Assembly: GCF_024701975.1 (NCBI RefSeq)
Contig: NZ_JANLNM010000002.1
Location: 372,001-436,000, forward strand
Length of the DNA: 64,000 nucleotides
Source of the DNA: Variovorax sp. ZS18.2.2
Lineage (GTDB): Bacteria > Pseudomonadota > Gammaproteobacteria > Burkholderiales > Burkholderiaceae_C
Reading direction: 5' to 3'
The notes beneath the pieces are model-generated. The model searched no databases, was not told the origin of the DNA, and saw only the letters and a program-made list of their open reading frames with translations. Positions 54,391-62,386 of the stretch are shown piece after piece. Each line of letters starts with the position of its first letter. Position 1 is the first letter of the stretch. Made by a program: the position numbers and the translations under genes.

Positions 54391-55430
54391 CGCTGGAAAT
54401 ATCCGCACTGTTGACTACACGCAATCGCGCTCATTTGCTGCCGATGGTTCTGGCCGCGCTCGCGCGGCAGACGCTTGATCAAAACCGCTTCGAGGTGATT
54501 GCCATCGACGACGGATCCACGGACACGACCCCGCAGGTGCTGGACGCGTGGAAGGACAGGCTGCCTCTGCGGATTGTTCGCCCCAATCACGCAGGGCTCG
54601 CAGCCGCGAAGAACCTCGGGGTGTTCATGGCGCGGGCACCACTCGTGGTCTTCCTGGACGACGACGACGTCGCGGATCCCGATCTCCTGACAGCGCACCT
54701 GGCCGCGCACATCGCGAATCCCGACCTGGCGGTTGCGATACTGGGCCGCACGCGTCTTGCCCCCGAGGTGGCGGCATCCCCTCTGATGCACCACGTGACG
54801 GAGGTTGGCTGCCAGCTGTTTTCCTATGGCTGGATGAAACCAGGGCAGCAACTCAGTCATACCGAGTTCTGGGGAGGACGCAGCTCCTGCAAGCGGGAGT
54901 TGTTGGTCCAGCACGGCGTGTTTCGCCCGGAGTTTCACTTTGGATGCGAGGACATCGAGTTGGGCTGGCGACTTGCCGCACGGGGATTGCGCGTGATCTA
55001 CGAGCCTCGTGCACTCACGACGATGATCCGCTCACTGAGTCTGGAACAATTTTGCGACCGCTCCTATCGCCAAGGGCTTTCGCAACGGGTGTTCGCGAGT
55101 TTCTACGATGATCCGAAAGTCCATGCCTATTGCGAGATCGATGCGGCAAAGGACGGATGGGCACAAGGACGAACTCGGTACGCCGCTCACCTTCGTTGGA
55201 CCCGCCAGCTCGAACACCTGGTGGTGACTCGAAAAGCGGCCGGGATGTCTATCGCGCCCTTGTTGCGAGAAACGCTCGATCAGGCATATCGCGAGGCCTT
55301 CTTTCTGTCGCGCGCCAAAGGCATCGTCGACATGAGCAAGCGTATGGCGAGCAGTCTGCCGCTTCCGGCAGTCGCAAGCTATCGATCCATTTTCGAGTTC
55401 GGGTTGCCCAGCGTGCCGGTATCTGCCTGA
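54387..55430 (+). CDS. Glycosyltransferase family 2 protein
   Basis: This 347-residue enzyme begins 'EISALLTTRNRAHLLPMVL' and has 'IAIDDGSTDTT', 'AAAKNLGVFMARAPLVVFLD', the DDDD metal site and 'FGCEDIELGWRLAARG', the E-D acceptor-base motif of GT2 enzymes. The GTG at 54387 overlaps the previous stop and is preceded by GGAGG. The C-terminal 100 residues are helical. It probably extends a surface polysaccharide. Confidence 0.92.
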   Translation: MTLEISALLTTRNRAHLLPMVLAALARQTLDQNRFEVIAIDDGSTDTTPQVLDAWKDRLPLRIVRPNHAGLAAAKNLGVFMARAPLVVFLDDDDVADPDLLTAHLAAHIANPDLAVAILGRTRLAPEVAASPLMHHVTEVGCQLFSYGWMKPGQQLSHTEFWGGRSSCKRELLVQHGVFRPEFHFGCEDIELGWRLAARGLRVIYEPRALTTMIRSLSLEQFCDRSYRQGLSQRVFASFYDDPKVHAYCEIDAAKDGWAQGRTRYAAHLRWTRQLEHLVVTRKAAGMSIAPLLRETLDQAYREAFFLSRAKGIVDMSKRMASSLPLPAVASYRSIFEFGLPSVPVSA

Positions 55431-55480
55431 CGCCCTTGCTTTTCCGGCTGCTCTGTTGCGGCACACAGCGGAAACTTCCT

Positions 55481-56935
55481 TTGAAAAAAAGTCAAGAAAA
55501 TCCCAATGCTCTCAGGGCACTTCGGTACGAGCTTCAAGAGTATCTGGAGGCATACCGAGGCTCTCGAATCTTGTTTTTTCCGAACCCAGGCAACGGCGGA
55601 GACTCACTTATCGCCGCCGCAACACTTCAGGCGTTCGCGCGGGCAGGTATCGCCTATAGCGTGATTGGCCTTGATGCCGATGTGGCAGGGGAGGTCGTCT
55701 TTCTGGGCGGCGGCGGCAACCTGATCCCGCTGTACGACAACATACAGACTGCCTACGAGACCTTTCTGGGTCATGCACGTCGGATCGTGCTGCTGCCGCA
55801 TACCGTGCGTGGCAACGAAGAACTCCTCGGCAGGCTGGATGACAGCTGTACGCTGTTTGTTCGCGATGTATCGAGCCATGCGCACATCCGGAGGGTAAAT
55901 CCCTCTCTCGATGTTCGGTTGACTCACGACATGGCATTTCACCTGGACGCAAATGAGTTCCTCGACACCGAGACGCTGAGGGGGCCGGGCCTTGAGCTGC
56001 TGAAGTCCAAGATGACAGGCGTCGGTATTTCGGTCGAAGCGCTGAAGACGTGGCCCAGCGTCGACATGCTGCGACTGGACCGGGAATCCACAGTGGGTGT
56101 CCCGGTGTCCGACGTTGATATTTCGGACCTGTTCATGCTCGGGGTTGGGCCGCGCGATGCGCCTCTTGCGGCATGGTGCTTCCTGAAGGCTATTGCTCAG
56201 GCCCGTCACATCAACACCGACCGTCTTCATGTCGCGATCGGTTCCGCGCTATTGGATGTTCCGTGCACGTTGCGCGACAACTCCTACGGCAAGAATTCTG
56301 CAGTCTTTCAGCACAGCCTCAAGGCGTTTGCCAATGTGCGGCTTGCGGCAAGTTCTCCGAAAGGAGATTCGAATACGGCGTCTTTCTCGACGATGCAACG
56401 ACTGCGCGATGAGCTCGAGGAAGTGCAGGCAGTGGTCTCGGACTTTGCCGAATCGGCGTCTCGCAGCGGACAGGACAGTGCTCTCTTGCGCACAAGGCTC
56501 CTGGAGGCCGATAAGAATGCGGTCGAACTGCGGACCGCGCTCAGCGTCCTGGAAGCGAAAATCGAAGCCCTCGAAGGAAGCCTTCACGATGCGTCGATAC
56601 AAGGCATCGATGTGCAGGAGAAGCTGACGGCCATGGTGATCCAACATTCGGAGCTTCTTGCCCGATACGACACCTTGGCGGCAGCCAACGTGACGTTGCG
56701 CTCCATGCTGGCACGCAGCGAATCTGCACAACACGAGGTCGCCCGATTGAGCGCAGTCCACCTCGGACTTGCGGCAGAGCACGCCGAACAGGGCGAAATG
56801 CTCAACATGGCGAGAGCGGAACTCGAGCTTCTTCGGCCTCAGGCGGCCGCAGCGCAGATGCATGTCGAGGCGCTGCTGGCCTCCACTTCGTGGCGCATCA
56901 CCAAGCCATTGCGCTGGCTCCAACGGATGCGGTAA
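55481..56935 (+). CDS. Polysaccharide pyruvyl transferase-like protein with coiled-coil tail
   Basis: This protein of about 484 residues has a pyruvyl transferase-type domain in its first 300 residues: 'FPNPGNGGDSLIAAATLQAF', 'VVFLGGGGNLIPLY', 'IVLLPHTVRG' and 'NSYGKNSAVFQHSLKAFANV'. The rest is a long coiled coil ending in 'STSWRITKPLRWLQRMR'. No ATG is available in frame; the TTG at 55481, with GCGGA upstream, is the best start. Family members add ketal pyruvate to exopolysaccharide sugars. The tail may tether it to a membrane-bound synthesis complex. Confidence 0.82.
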   Translation: MKKSQENPNALRALRYELQEYLEAYRGSRILFFPNPGNGGDSLIAAATLQAFARAGIAYSVIGLDADVAGEVVFLGGGGNLIPLYDNIQTAYETFLGHARRIVLLPHTVRGNEELLGRLDDSCTLFVRDVSSHAHIRRVNPSLDVRLTHDMAFHLDANEFLDTETLRGPGLELLKSKMTGVGISVEALKTWPSVDMLRLDRESTVGVPVSDVDISDLFMLGVGPRDAPLAAWCFLKAIAQARHINTDRLHVAIGSALLDVPCTLRDNSYGKNSAVFQHSLKAFANVRLAASSPKGDSNTASFSTMQRLRDELEEVQAVVSDFAESASRSGQDSALLRTRLLEADKNAVELRTALSVLEAKIEALEGSLHDASIQGIDVQEKLTAMVIQHSELLARYDTLAAANVTLRSMLARSESAQHEVARLSAVHLGLAAEHAEQGEMLNMARAELELLRPQAAAAQMHVEALLASTSWRITKPLRWLQRMR

Positions 56936-57167
56936 TTGGATCGCAGAGCCTCTCCGAGGCCGGCAATTCCAGTCTCGGCGCTACGGGCGGGCCGCTGACC
57001 TGAACCAACTGCTCGGCATGGTGGGCTGATGTGGATCATCTGCTTGCCTGGCCTGGCGTTCCCTTGCAGTACTGGTTTCGGGGACATCTGCCGTCGGACG
57101 AGCGCTGCTCGTGGTCAACGCACCAAGCATGCGGCCCGATTTCGGGATTCTTCGACCCGGTGTCACA
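56936..57167. other. Non-coding stretch after polysaccharide genes
   Basis: No convincing gene, tRNA or repeat was found between the pyruvyl transferase-like gene and the hairpin at 57168. Several open frames cross it, but none has a family resemblance or ribosome site. Together with the hairpin and leader it makes a gap of 313 bp. A degenerated gene fragment is possible but cannot be identified. Confidence 0.5.
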
Positions 57168-57223
57168 AACGCCCCCCGCTGGACGTCTTCCTCGCATGGA
57201 CGCCCACGGGGGGCGTTCCTTTT
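57168..57223 (+). terminator. Long-stem terminator or attenuator
   Basis: AACGCCCCCCG (57168-57178) and CGGGGGGCGTT (57207-57217) form a perfect 11-bp stem with a 28-nt loop, followed by CCTTTT. It has the form of an intrinsic terminator. It lies only 26 bp before the ATG of the next gene, so it either ends transcription from the polysaccharide operon or attenuates the gene downstream. Confidence 0.6.
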
Positions 57224-57248
57224 GACTCCATCTACCGAGGAATCGACC

Positions 57249-58001
57249 ATGAAGATCGTCATCATCGGAGGCTCCGGCCTCATCGGCTCCAAGCTCGCGG
57301 CCCTGTTGCGCCACGCCGGCCACGAGGTCAACCCAGCCTCGCCCTCCACGGGCGTCAACACGTTGACCGGCGAAGGTTTGAAAGAGGCGCTGGCGGGCGC
57401 CCAGGTCGTCATCGACGTGGCGAATTCGCCTTCGTTCGCGGACGAGCCGGCGCTCCATTTCTTCGACACCGCGGGGCGCAACCTGCTCGCGGCCGAGGCG
57501 GAGGCCGGCGTCGCGCACCATATCGCGCTGTCGGTGGTCGGCACCGATCGCCTGCTGGCCAGCGGCTATTTCCGCGCCAAGCAGCGCCAGGAGGAGCTGA
57601 TCGAGGCCTCGTCCGTGCCCTGGACCATCGTGCAGGCCACGCAGTTCTTCGAGTTCGTGGCCGGCATCGCCGACGGGGGCGTGCGGGGCGGCGAGGTGCG
57701 GCTCTCGAATGCGCTGATCCAGCCGATGGCGGCGGACGATGTTGCCGCTGCACTGGCCGCGGTGGTGGCCGAGCCGCCCGCGCGGGGCCGGATCGAGATC
57801 GCGGGCCCCGAGGCGCTGCCGCTCGACACCCTGGTGCGCCGCCTGTTCGCGGCAACCGGCGACAAGCGTCCGGTCGTCACCGACGCAGAGGCCAGCTACT
57901 TCGGCGTGCAGCTCGACGACCGCTCACTGACACCCGGCACCGCTCCGCGTCTCGGGACGACCCGCTTCGCAGATTGGCTCGCACAGCGTGCGCGTGCCTG
58001 A
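57249..58001 (+). CDS. NAD(P)-binding protein (NmrA/SDR-like)
   Basis: This 250-residue protein has the Rossmann motif 'GGSGLIGSKLAALL' at its start, then 'AQVVIDVANSPSF', 'HIALSVVGTDRLLASGYFRA' and 'PWTIVQATQFFEF', typical of atypical SDRs of the NmrA/NAD(P)H-binding group. The usual YxxxK motif is reduced to 'YFRAK'. Members act as redox sensors or reductases. GAGGA precedes the ATG at 57249. A strong terminator-like hairpin lies just upstream. Confidence 0.9.
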   Translation: MKIVIIGGSGLIGSKLAALLRHAGHEVNPASPSTGVNTLTGEGLKEALAGAQVVIDVANSPSFADEPALHFFDTAGRNLLAAEAEAGVAHHIALSVVGTDRLLASGYFRAKQRQEELIEASSVPWTIVQATQFFEFVAGIADGGVRGGEVRLSNALIQPMAADDVAAALAAVVAEPPARGRIEIAGPEALPLDTLVRRLFAATGDKRPVVTDAEASYFGVQLDDRSLTPGTAPRLGTTRFADWLAQRARA

Positions 58002-58067
58002 GCCGCTGGCGACCTGCTCATCAACTCATTCGTTCAAGGCCTGCCACACGGGCCGGAAAGACAACCC

Positions 58068-58475
58068 ATGACCCGCTTTCAAAAGACCTGCATCTCCCTC
58101 GGCCTCGCGCTCGGCGTGTTCGCCACGGCGCCCGCCCTGGCGGCACCCGAAGCCGCCGTGACCGCGCTCATGACGAAGGACCTGGCGGACATGCCCGGCA
58201 AGGAGGCGATCTCGTTCATCGTCGACTTCCCGCCGGGCTCCGTCGATCCGGTCCACCGCCACGATGCCCACGCCTTCATCTACGTGCTCGAAGGATCGAT
58301 CGTGATGGGCGTGAAGGGCGGCAAGGAGGTCACGCTGACCCCGGGTCAGACCTTCTACGAAGGCCCGAACGACATCCACACCGTCGGCCGCAATGCCAGC
58401 ACCACCAAGCCCGCGAAGTTCCTGGTGACGATGGTCAAGGACAAGGGGGCGCCGTTGCTGACGCTGGTCAAGTAA
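58068..58475 (+). CDS. Exported cupin-domain protein
   Basis: This 135-residue protein has a signal peptide (about 1-25, ending 'APALA') and a single cupin domain with 'VHRHDAHAFIYVLEGSIVMG' (His, His and Glu metal ligands) and 'GQTFYEGPNDIHTV' as the second cupin motif. It follows the NmrA-like gene by 66 bp. Exported cupins of this sort accompany oxidoreductases or act on small organic molecules; no substrate can be read. Confidence 0.9.
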   Translation: MTRFQKTCISLGLALGVFATAPALAAPEAAVTALMTKDLADMPGKEAISFIVDFPPGSVDPVHRHDAHAFIYVLEGSIVMGVKGGKEVTLTPGQTFYEGPNDIHTVGRNASTTKPAKFLVTMVKDKGAPLLTLVK

Positions 58476-58481
58476 CAGCGC

Positions 58482-59075
58482 TCAGCGCGTGGGGCGGATC
58501 GCGGACTTGGGCCGGAATGCCTTGCAGACCGCGTCGTCGGTTTCCAGGTACGGCCCGCCGATCAGGTCGATGCAGTAGGGCACCGCCGCGAAGATGCCGG
58601 GCACGACCTGCGCGCCATCCGCATCCTTCAGGCCTTCGAGCGTCTCGGCGATCGACTTGGGCTGCCCGGGCAGGTTGACGATCAGGCTCTTGTCGCGGAT
58701 CACCGCCACTTGGCGCGACAGGATCGCGGTCGGCACGAAGCGCAGGCTGATCTGGCGCATCTGCTCGCCGAAGCCGGGCATTTCCTTGTGGGCGACGGCC
58801 AGGGTGGCTTCGGGGGTCACGTCCCGCAGGGCGGGGCCGGTGCCGCCGGTGGTCAGCACCAGCGAGCAGCCGGCGTCGACCAGCTCGATCAGCGTGGCGC
58901 TGATCAGGGCCGTTTCGTCGGGAATCAGCCGGGGCTCGAATTCGATGGGGTTCTTCAGCGCCCGACCGAGCCATTCCTTCAGCGCGGGCAGGCCCTTGTC
59001 TTCATAGGTGCCGCTGGAGGCGCGGTCGCTGACAGAGACGATGCCGATGCGGACCGGGTCGAACGCCGAACTCAT
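58482..59075 (-). CDS. mog: Molybdopterin adenylyltransferase Mog
   Basis: This 197-residue enzyme adenylates molybdopterin before molybdenum insertion. It begins 'RIGIVSVSDRASSGTYEDKG', the MogA signature, and has 'LVLTTGGTGPALRDVTPEAT', the MPT-binding GGTG region, and 'LIVNLPGQPKSIAETL'. Its ATG overlaps the darP stop by ATGA, so the two are translationally coupled. Confidence 0.95.
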   Translation of the reverse strand: MSSAFDPVRIGIVSVSDRASSGTYEDKGLPALKEWLGRALKNPIEFEPRLIPDETALISATLIELVDAGCSLVLTTGGTGPALRDVTPEATLAVAHKEMPGFGEQMRQISLRFVPTAILSRQVAVIRDKSLIVNLPGQPKSIAETLEGLKDADGAQVVPGIFAAVPYCIDLIGGPYLETDDAVCKAFRPKSAIRPTR

Positions 59076-59728
59076 GCGTCCTCTTCGCGGTCTTGCGCTG
59101 CGGCGGCCGCGGCGTGGTCGTCGCCGCCATGCACGGCCAGTTGCTCCCGCACCAGCTGGAAGATCTCGCGGTAGGCCTTGCCCTGGCGGGGCGCCTCGCC
59201 GGCCGGGCCGGTCTTCATGTCCTTGCGGGCCTGGCGCACCAGGGCGCGCAGCTGCTGGGAGTCTGTGGCGGGGTGGGTCTCGATCCAGCCGCCGAGGGCG
59301 TCGTCGTCGGCAATCAGCCGGTCGCGCCAGCGTTCGGCCTCGTGCAGGGCGGCGGTTTCGGCGGCGGGCGTGCTGTTCTGCTCGGTCAGGGCGAGCTTGA
59401 CGGCTTCCAGCGTGGGCTCGTCGAGCTTGCGCATCAGCTTGCCGATGAACTGCATCTGGCGGCGCTTGCCCTCGAAGTTGGTGATGCGCTTGGCCTCGAT
59501 GACGGCATCGACGAGCTTTTCGCCCAGCGGGAGCGCGTCGAACAGCGCCGCGCGCAGGCCGAGCAGTTCTTCGCCGAGTTTTTGCAGCTCGTCGCTTTCG
59601 CGCTTGAGATCGGTGCGGCTGGCCTCGTCGGTGCCCTTGAGCTCGCGCTTGAGCTCCAGGTCGAGTTCGCTGCCTTCGGCAACGAACTGGCCACGGACGA
59701 AATAGCCTTTTTTGGGTTTGCGGGACAT
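59072..59728 (-). CDS. darP: Ribosome maturation protein DarP (YjgA)
   Basis: This 218-residue protein belongs to the DUF615/YjgA family, now named DarP, which helps late 50S subunit assembly. Typical segments are 'ELKRELKGTDEASRTDLKRE'-like near the N-terminus, 'ALPLGEKLVDAVIEAKRITN' and 'GKRRQMQFIGKLMR'. It is highly charged and helical. It is divergent from pmbA, as in E. coli, and overlaps mog downstream. Confidence 0.93.
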   Translation of the reverse strand: MSRKPKKGYFVRGQFVAEGSELDLELKRELKGTDEASRTDLKRESDELQKLGEELLGLRAALFDALPLGEKLVDAVIEAKRITNFEGKRRQMQFIGKLMRKLDEPTLEAVKLALTEQNSTPAAETAALHEAERWRDRLIADDDALGGWIETHPATDSQQLRALVRQARKDMKTGPAGEAPRQGKAYREIFQLVREQLAVHGGDDHAAAAAAQDREEDA

Positions 59729-59826
59729 GGGGTTGGATTCTGGGCCGCACCGTGCGGCGTTGCAATGTATGCAACAGAGACAGTGGGGAAACGGGAAAAG
59801 GGGTGCGCAAGTATCATAGCCACCAC

Positions 59827-61197
59827 ATGACGACATCCTCCTCGCGCGCCGATTCCGGCTTCGCCTACAGCCGCTCCTTCTTCGAAAACCTGGTCGATAC
59901 GGCCCTGGCCCACGCCAAAAAGCTCGGTGCGACCGATGCGGGCGCCGAGGCCTCCGAGGGCTGCGGCCTCAGCGTCTCGGTCCGCAAGGGCGAACTCGAG
60001 AACGTCGAGCGCAACCGCGACAAGTCGCTCGGCATCACGGTCTACGTGGGCCACCGCCGCGGCAACGCGAGCACCTCCGATTTCTCCGAGGGCGCCATCA
60101 AGCAGACCGTGCAGGCCGCCTACGACATCGCCCGCTTCACCGCCGAAGACCCGGTCAGCGGCCTTCCCGACGAAGAAGACATCGCCAAGGAACACCCCGA
60201 ACTCGACCTGTTCCACCCCTGGGACGTGACGAGCGAGCAAGCCGCAAAGCTGGCGCTGGAATGCGAAGCGGCAGCCCTCTCGACCGACAAGCGCATCACC
60301 AACAGCGAGGGGGCGGGCGTCTCGGCGCAGCAGAGCCACTTCTTCAGCGCCCACACGCACGGATTCCGCGGCGGTTACGCCAGCTCGCGGCACTCGATCT
60401 CGGTGGCACCCATCGCCGGCAAGGGCGACAACATGCAGCGCGACGCCTGGTACAGCTCCATGCGCGCGGCCGACGAGCTTGCGAGCCCGCAGGCCGTGGG
60501 CCGCTACGCCGCCGAACGGGCGCTCAGCCGCCTGAAGTCGCGCAAGATCAAGACCACCGAATGCCCGGTGCTGTTCGAGTCGCCGCTGGCCGTGGGCCTG
60601 TTGGGCGGGCTGGTGCAGGCCGTGAGCGGCGGGGCGCTGTACCGCAAGAGCACGTTCCTGCTCGATTCGCTCGGCAAGCCGGTGCTGCCCAAGCACATCG
60701 ACATCGCCGAAGACCCGCATGTGATGCGCGGCAAGGGCAGCTCGCCTTTCGACGATGAAGGCGTGACCACCCGGGCACGCAAGGTGGTCGATGCGGGCCG
60801 GCTCGAGGGCTACTTTCTCTCCACCTACTCGGCCCGCAAGCTCGGCATGAAGACCACCGGCAACGCCGGCGGCTCGCACAACCTGACGCTGAGCTCGCGC
60901 ATCACCAAGCACGGCGACGACCTGGACGCCATGCTCGCCAAGCTGGGCACCGGCCTTTTCGTGATCGAGCTGATGGGGCAGGGCGTGAACTACGTGACCG
61001 GTGACTATTCGCGCGGCGCCAGCGGCTTCTGGGTCGAGAAGGGCCGAATCGCCTTCCCGGTGGAGGAGATCACCATCGCCGGCAACCTGAAGGACATGCT
61101 GATGGGCATTGAAGCCATCGGGGCGGACGCCTACACTTTCGGCGCCAAGACCACGGGGTCGATTCTGGTCAACCGCATGAAGGTGGCCGGCGCCTGA
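59827..61197 (+). CDS. pmbA: Metalloprotease PmbA (TldE)
   Basis: This 456-residue protein is the TldE/PmbA partner of TldD. It has 'VRKGELENVERNRDKSLGIT' near the N-terminus, 'VLFESPLAVGLLGGLVQAV' in the centre and 'TYSARKLGMKTTGNAGGSHN' and 'RGASGFWVEKGRIAFPVEEI' in the C-terminal part. TldD/TldE processes peptides such as microcin B17 and CcdA. The ATG at 59827 is used; the frame is open upstream to 59752. tldD is not in the window. Confidence 0.95.
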   Translation: MTTSSSRADSGFAYSRSFFENLVDTALAHAKKLGATDAGAEASEGCGLSVSVRKGELENVERNRDKSLGITVYVGHRRGNASTSDFSEGAIKQTVQAAYDIARFTAEDPVSGLPDEEDIAKEHPELDLFHPWDVTSEQAAKLALECEAAALSTDKRITNSEGAGVSAQQSHFFSAHTHGFRGGYASSRHSISVAPIAGKGDNMQRDAWYSSMRAADELASPQAVGRYAAERALSRLKSRKIKTTECPVLFESPLAVGLLGGLVQAVSGGALYRKSTFLLDSLGKPVLPKHIDIAEDPHVMRGKGSSPFDDEGVTTRARKVVDAGRLEGYFLSTYSARKLGMKTTGNAGGSHNLTLSSRITKHGDDLDAMLAKLGTGLFVIELMGQGVNYVTGDYSRGASGFWVEKGRIAFPVEEITIAGNLKDMLMGIEAIGADAYTFGAKTTGSILVNRMKVAGA

Positions 61198-61269
61198 CGG
61201 GCGACCACGCCCGCCACTGGCAACGCCGCATGCTCAGAAGCAACCCGTGGTCACACCCAGGGAGACGCC

Positions 61270-62220
61270 ATGAGCAAATACAACAACGCGAGAAAGCCGG
61301 AACTCGAGCATGAACTGATGCGCGACCCCCGGCTCGGTTTCGAGCCGGCGGGCGGCAGTTCGGTGCGCTGCCTGCAGCACGGCGTGCCCTGGCCGTTCGA
61401 CTGCTGGCACTACCACGACGAGTACGAGCTGCAGATCATCAACCGCAGCAGCGGCGACGCCTATGTCGGCAACCACATCGGCCGCTTCGAGCCGGGCTAC
61501 GTGGCCCTCGTCGGCGGGCGATTGCCGCACACCTGGATTTCCCACGACGTGCCGCCCGAGGGCATTGCCGACCGCAGCATGGTCATTCATTTCCGCGACG
61601 AGCCGCTGCGCAAGGCCTCGGGCCTGTTCCAGGAATTGGAGGCGGTGCTGCCGATGCTCGACCGCGCAAGGCTCGGCATCGAGTTCTTCGGCATCCACGA
61701 GCGGATGCGCGAGCGCTTCGTGCGCGTGCAGGGCCAGGAGGGCATGGCCCGGCTCTCGGAATTCATCGGGCTGCTGCACGAGCTGGCGAACTGGGAAGAC
61801 TGGCGCCAGATCTCCAGCGCGGCCGGCCCGCTGGACGACGACCCGAGCGCCAACACCCGCATGCGCCGCGTGCTCGACTACCTCGATGCGCACCTGACCG
61901 AAGAGCTCTCGCTGCCGGCCGTGTGCGCGGTGGCCAACATGGCCGAGAGCAGCTTCTCGCGCTACTTCCACAAGCACATGGGCAGCACCTTCACCGACTT
62001 CGTGACGCGGCTGCGCATCACGAAGGCCTGCGAGATGCTGCAGACCTCCGACCGGCTGGTGAGCGACATCTGCTACGAGGTGGGCTTTGCGAACCTCGCG
62101 AATTTCAACCGACGCTTCCTGCAGCTCAAGGGCATGACGCCCTCGGCCTACCGTCAGCAGGCACAAGACCGCTTCGGCCTGCGCACCGCGCACAACACGC
62201 CGCTTGCGACCATGGCCTGA
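61270..62220 (+). CDS. AraC-family regulator with cupin sensor domain
   Basis: This 316-residue regulator has an N-terminal cupin-like sensor ('FDCWHYHDEYELQIINRSSG', 'GYVALVGGRLPHTW') and a C-terminal double HTH ('LSLPAVCAVANMAESSFSRY' and 'RLVSDICYEVGFANLANFNR'). Regulators of this form govern sugar or polyol catabolism. GGGAG precedes the ATG. No catabolic gene is adjacent on its downstream side; a large palindrome separates it from a convergent MFS carrier. Confidence 0.92.
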   Translation: MSKYNNARKPELEHELMRDPRLGFEPAGGSSVRCLQHGVPWPFDCWHYHDEYELQIINRSSGDAYVGNHIGRFEPGYVALVGGRLPHTWISHDVPPEGIADRSMVIHFRDEPLRKASGLFQELEAVLPMLDRARLGIEFFGIHERMRERFVRVQGQEGMARLSEFIGLLHELANWEDWRQISSAAGPLDDDPSANTRMRRVLDYLDAHLTEELSLPAVCAVANMAESSFSRYFHKHMGSTFTDFVTRLRITKACEMLQTSDRLVSDICYEVGFANLANFNRRFLQLKGMTPSAYRQQAQDRFGLRTAHNTPLATMA

Positions 62221-62380
62221 GAAGGTGTGAACGAACCCGCCATGCCCGCTCATCCCGCCCAGACGCACCCGCTCGGCGTTGCAAATGCTCGCCATAGCCC
62301 GAGCTATGGCTGCGCTTTGCGCCTTGATCGGGCGCGCCTGGACGGGCTGCTCAGGCACGCCGGATTCATTCACACCTTCT
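62220..62380. repeat. 160-bp imperfect palindrome (REP/MITE-like) between convergent genes
   Basis: The whole gap between the AraC and MFS stop codons is an inverted repeat of about 78 bp per arm. The ends AGAAGGTGTGAA (62220 onward) and TTCACACCTTCT (to 62380) match almost perfectly. The core GCCATAGC-CCGA-GCTATGGC (62291-62310) is perfect, and about three quarters of the positions between them pair. Transcribed either way it would make one long hairpin, so it could be a bidirectional terminator. The form also fits a dispersed REP or MITE-type element. Confidence 0.7.
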
Positions 62381-62386
62381 GAGTCT

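Noticed and set aside
56936..57160. Possible tRNA or transposase remnant after the polysaccharide genes
   Set aside because: No cloverleaf with a T-loop could be drawn and no transposase motif is readable.
57029..58678. A 549-codon plus-strand frame across the NmrA-like and cupin genes
   Set aside because: It covers two genes with clear motifs in other frames and has no coherent domain.
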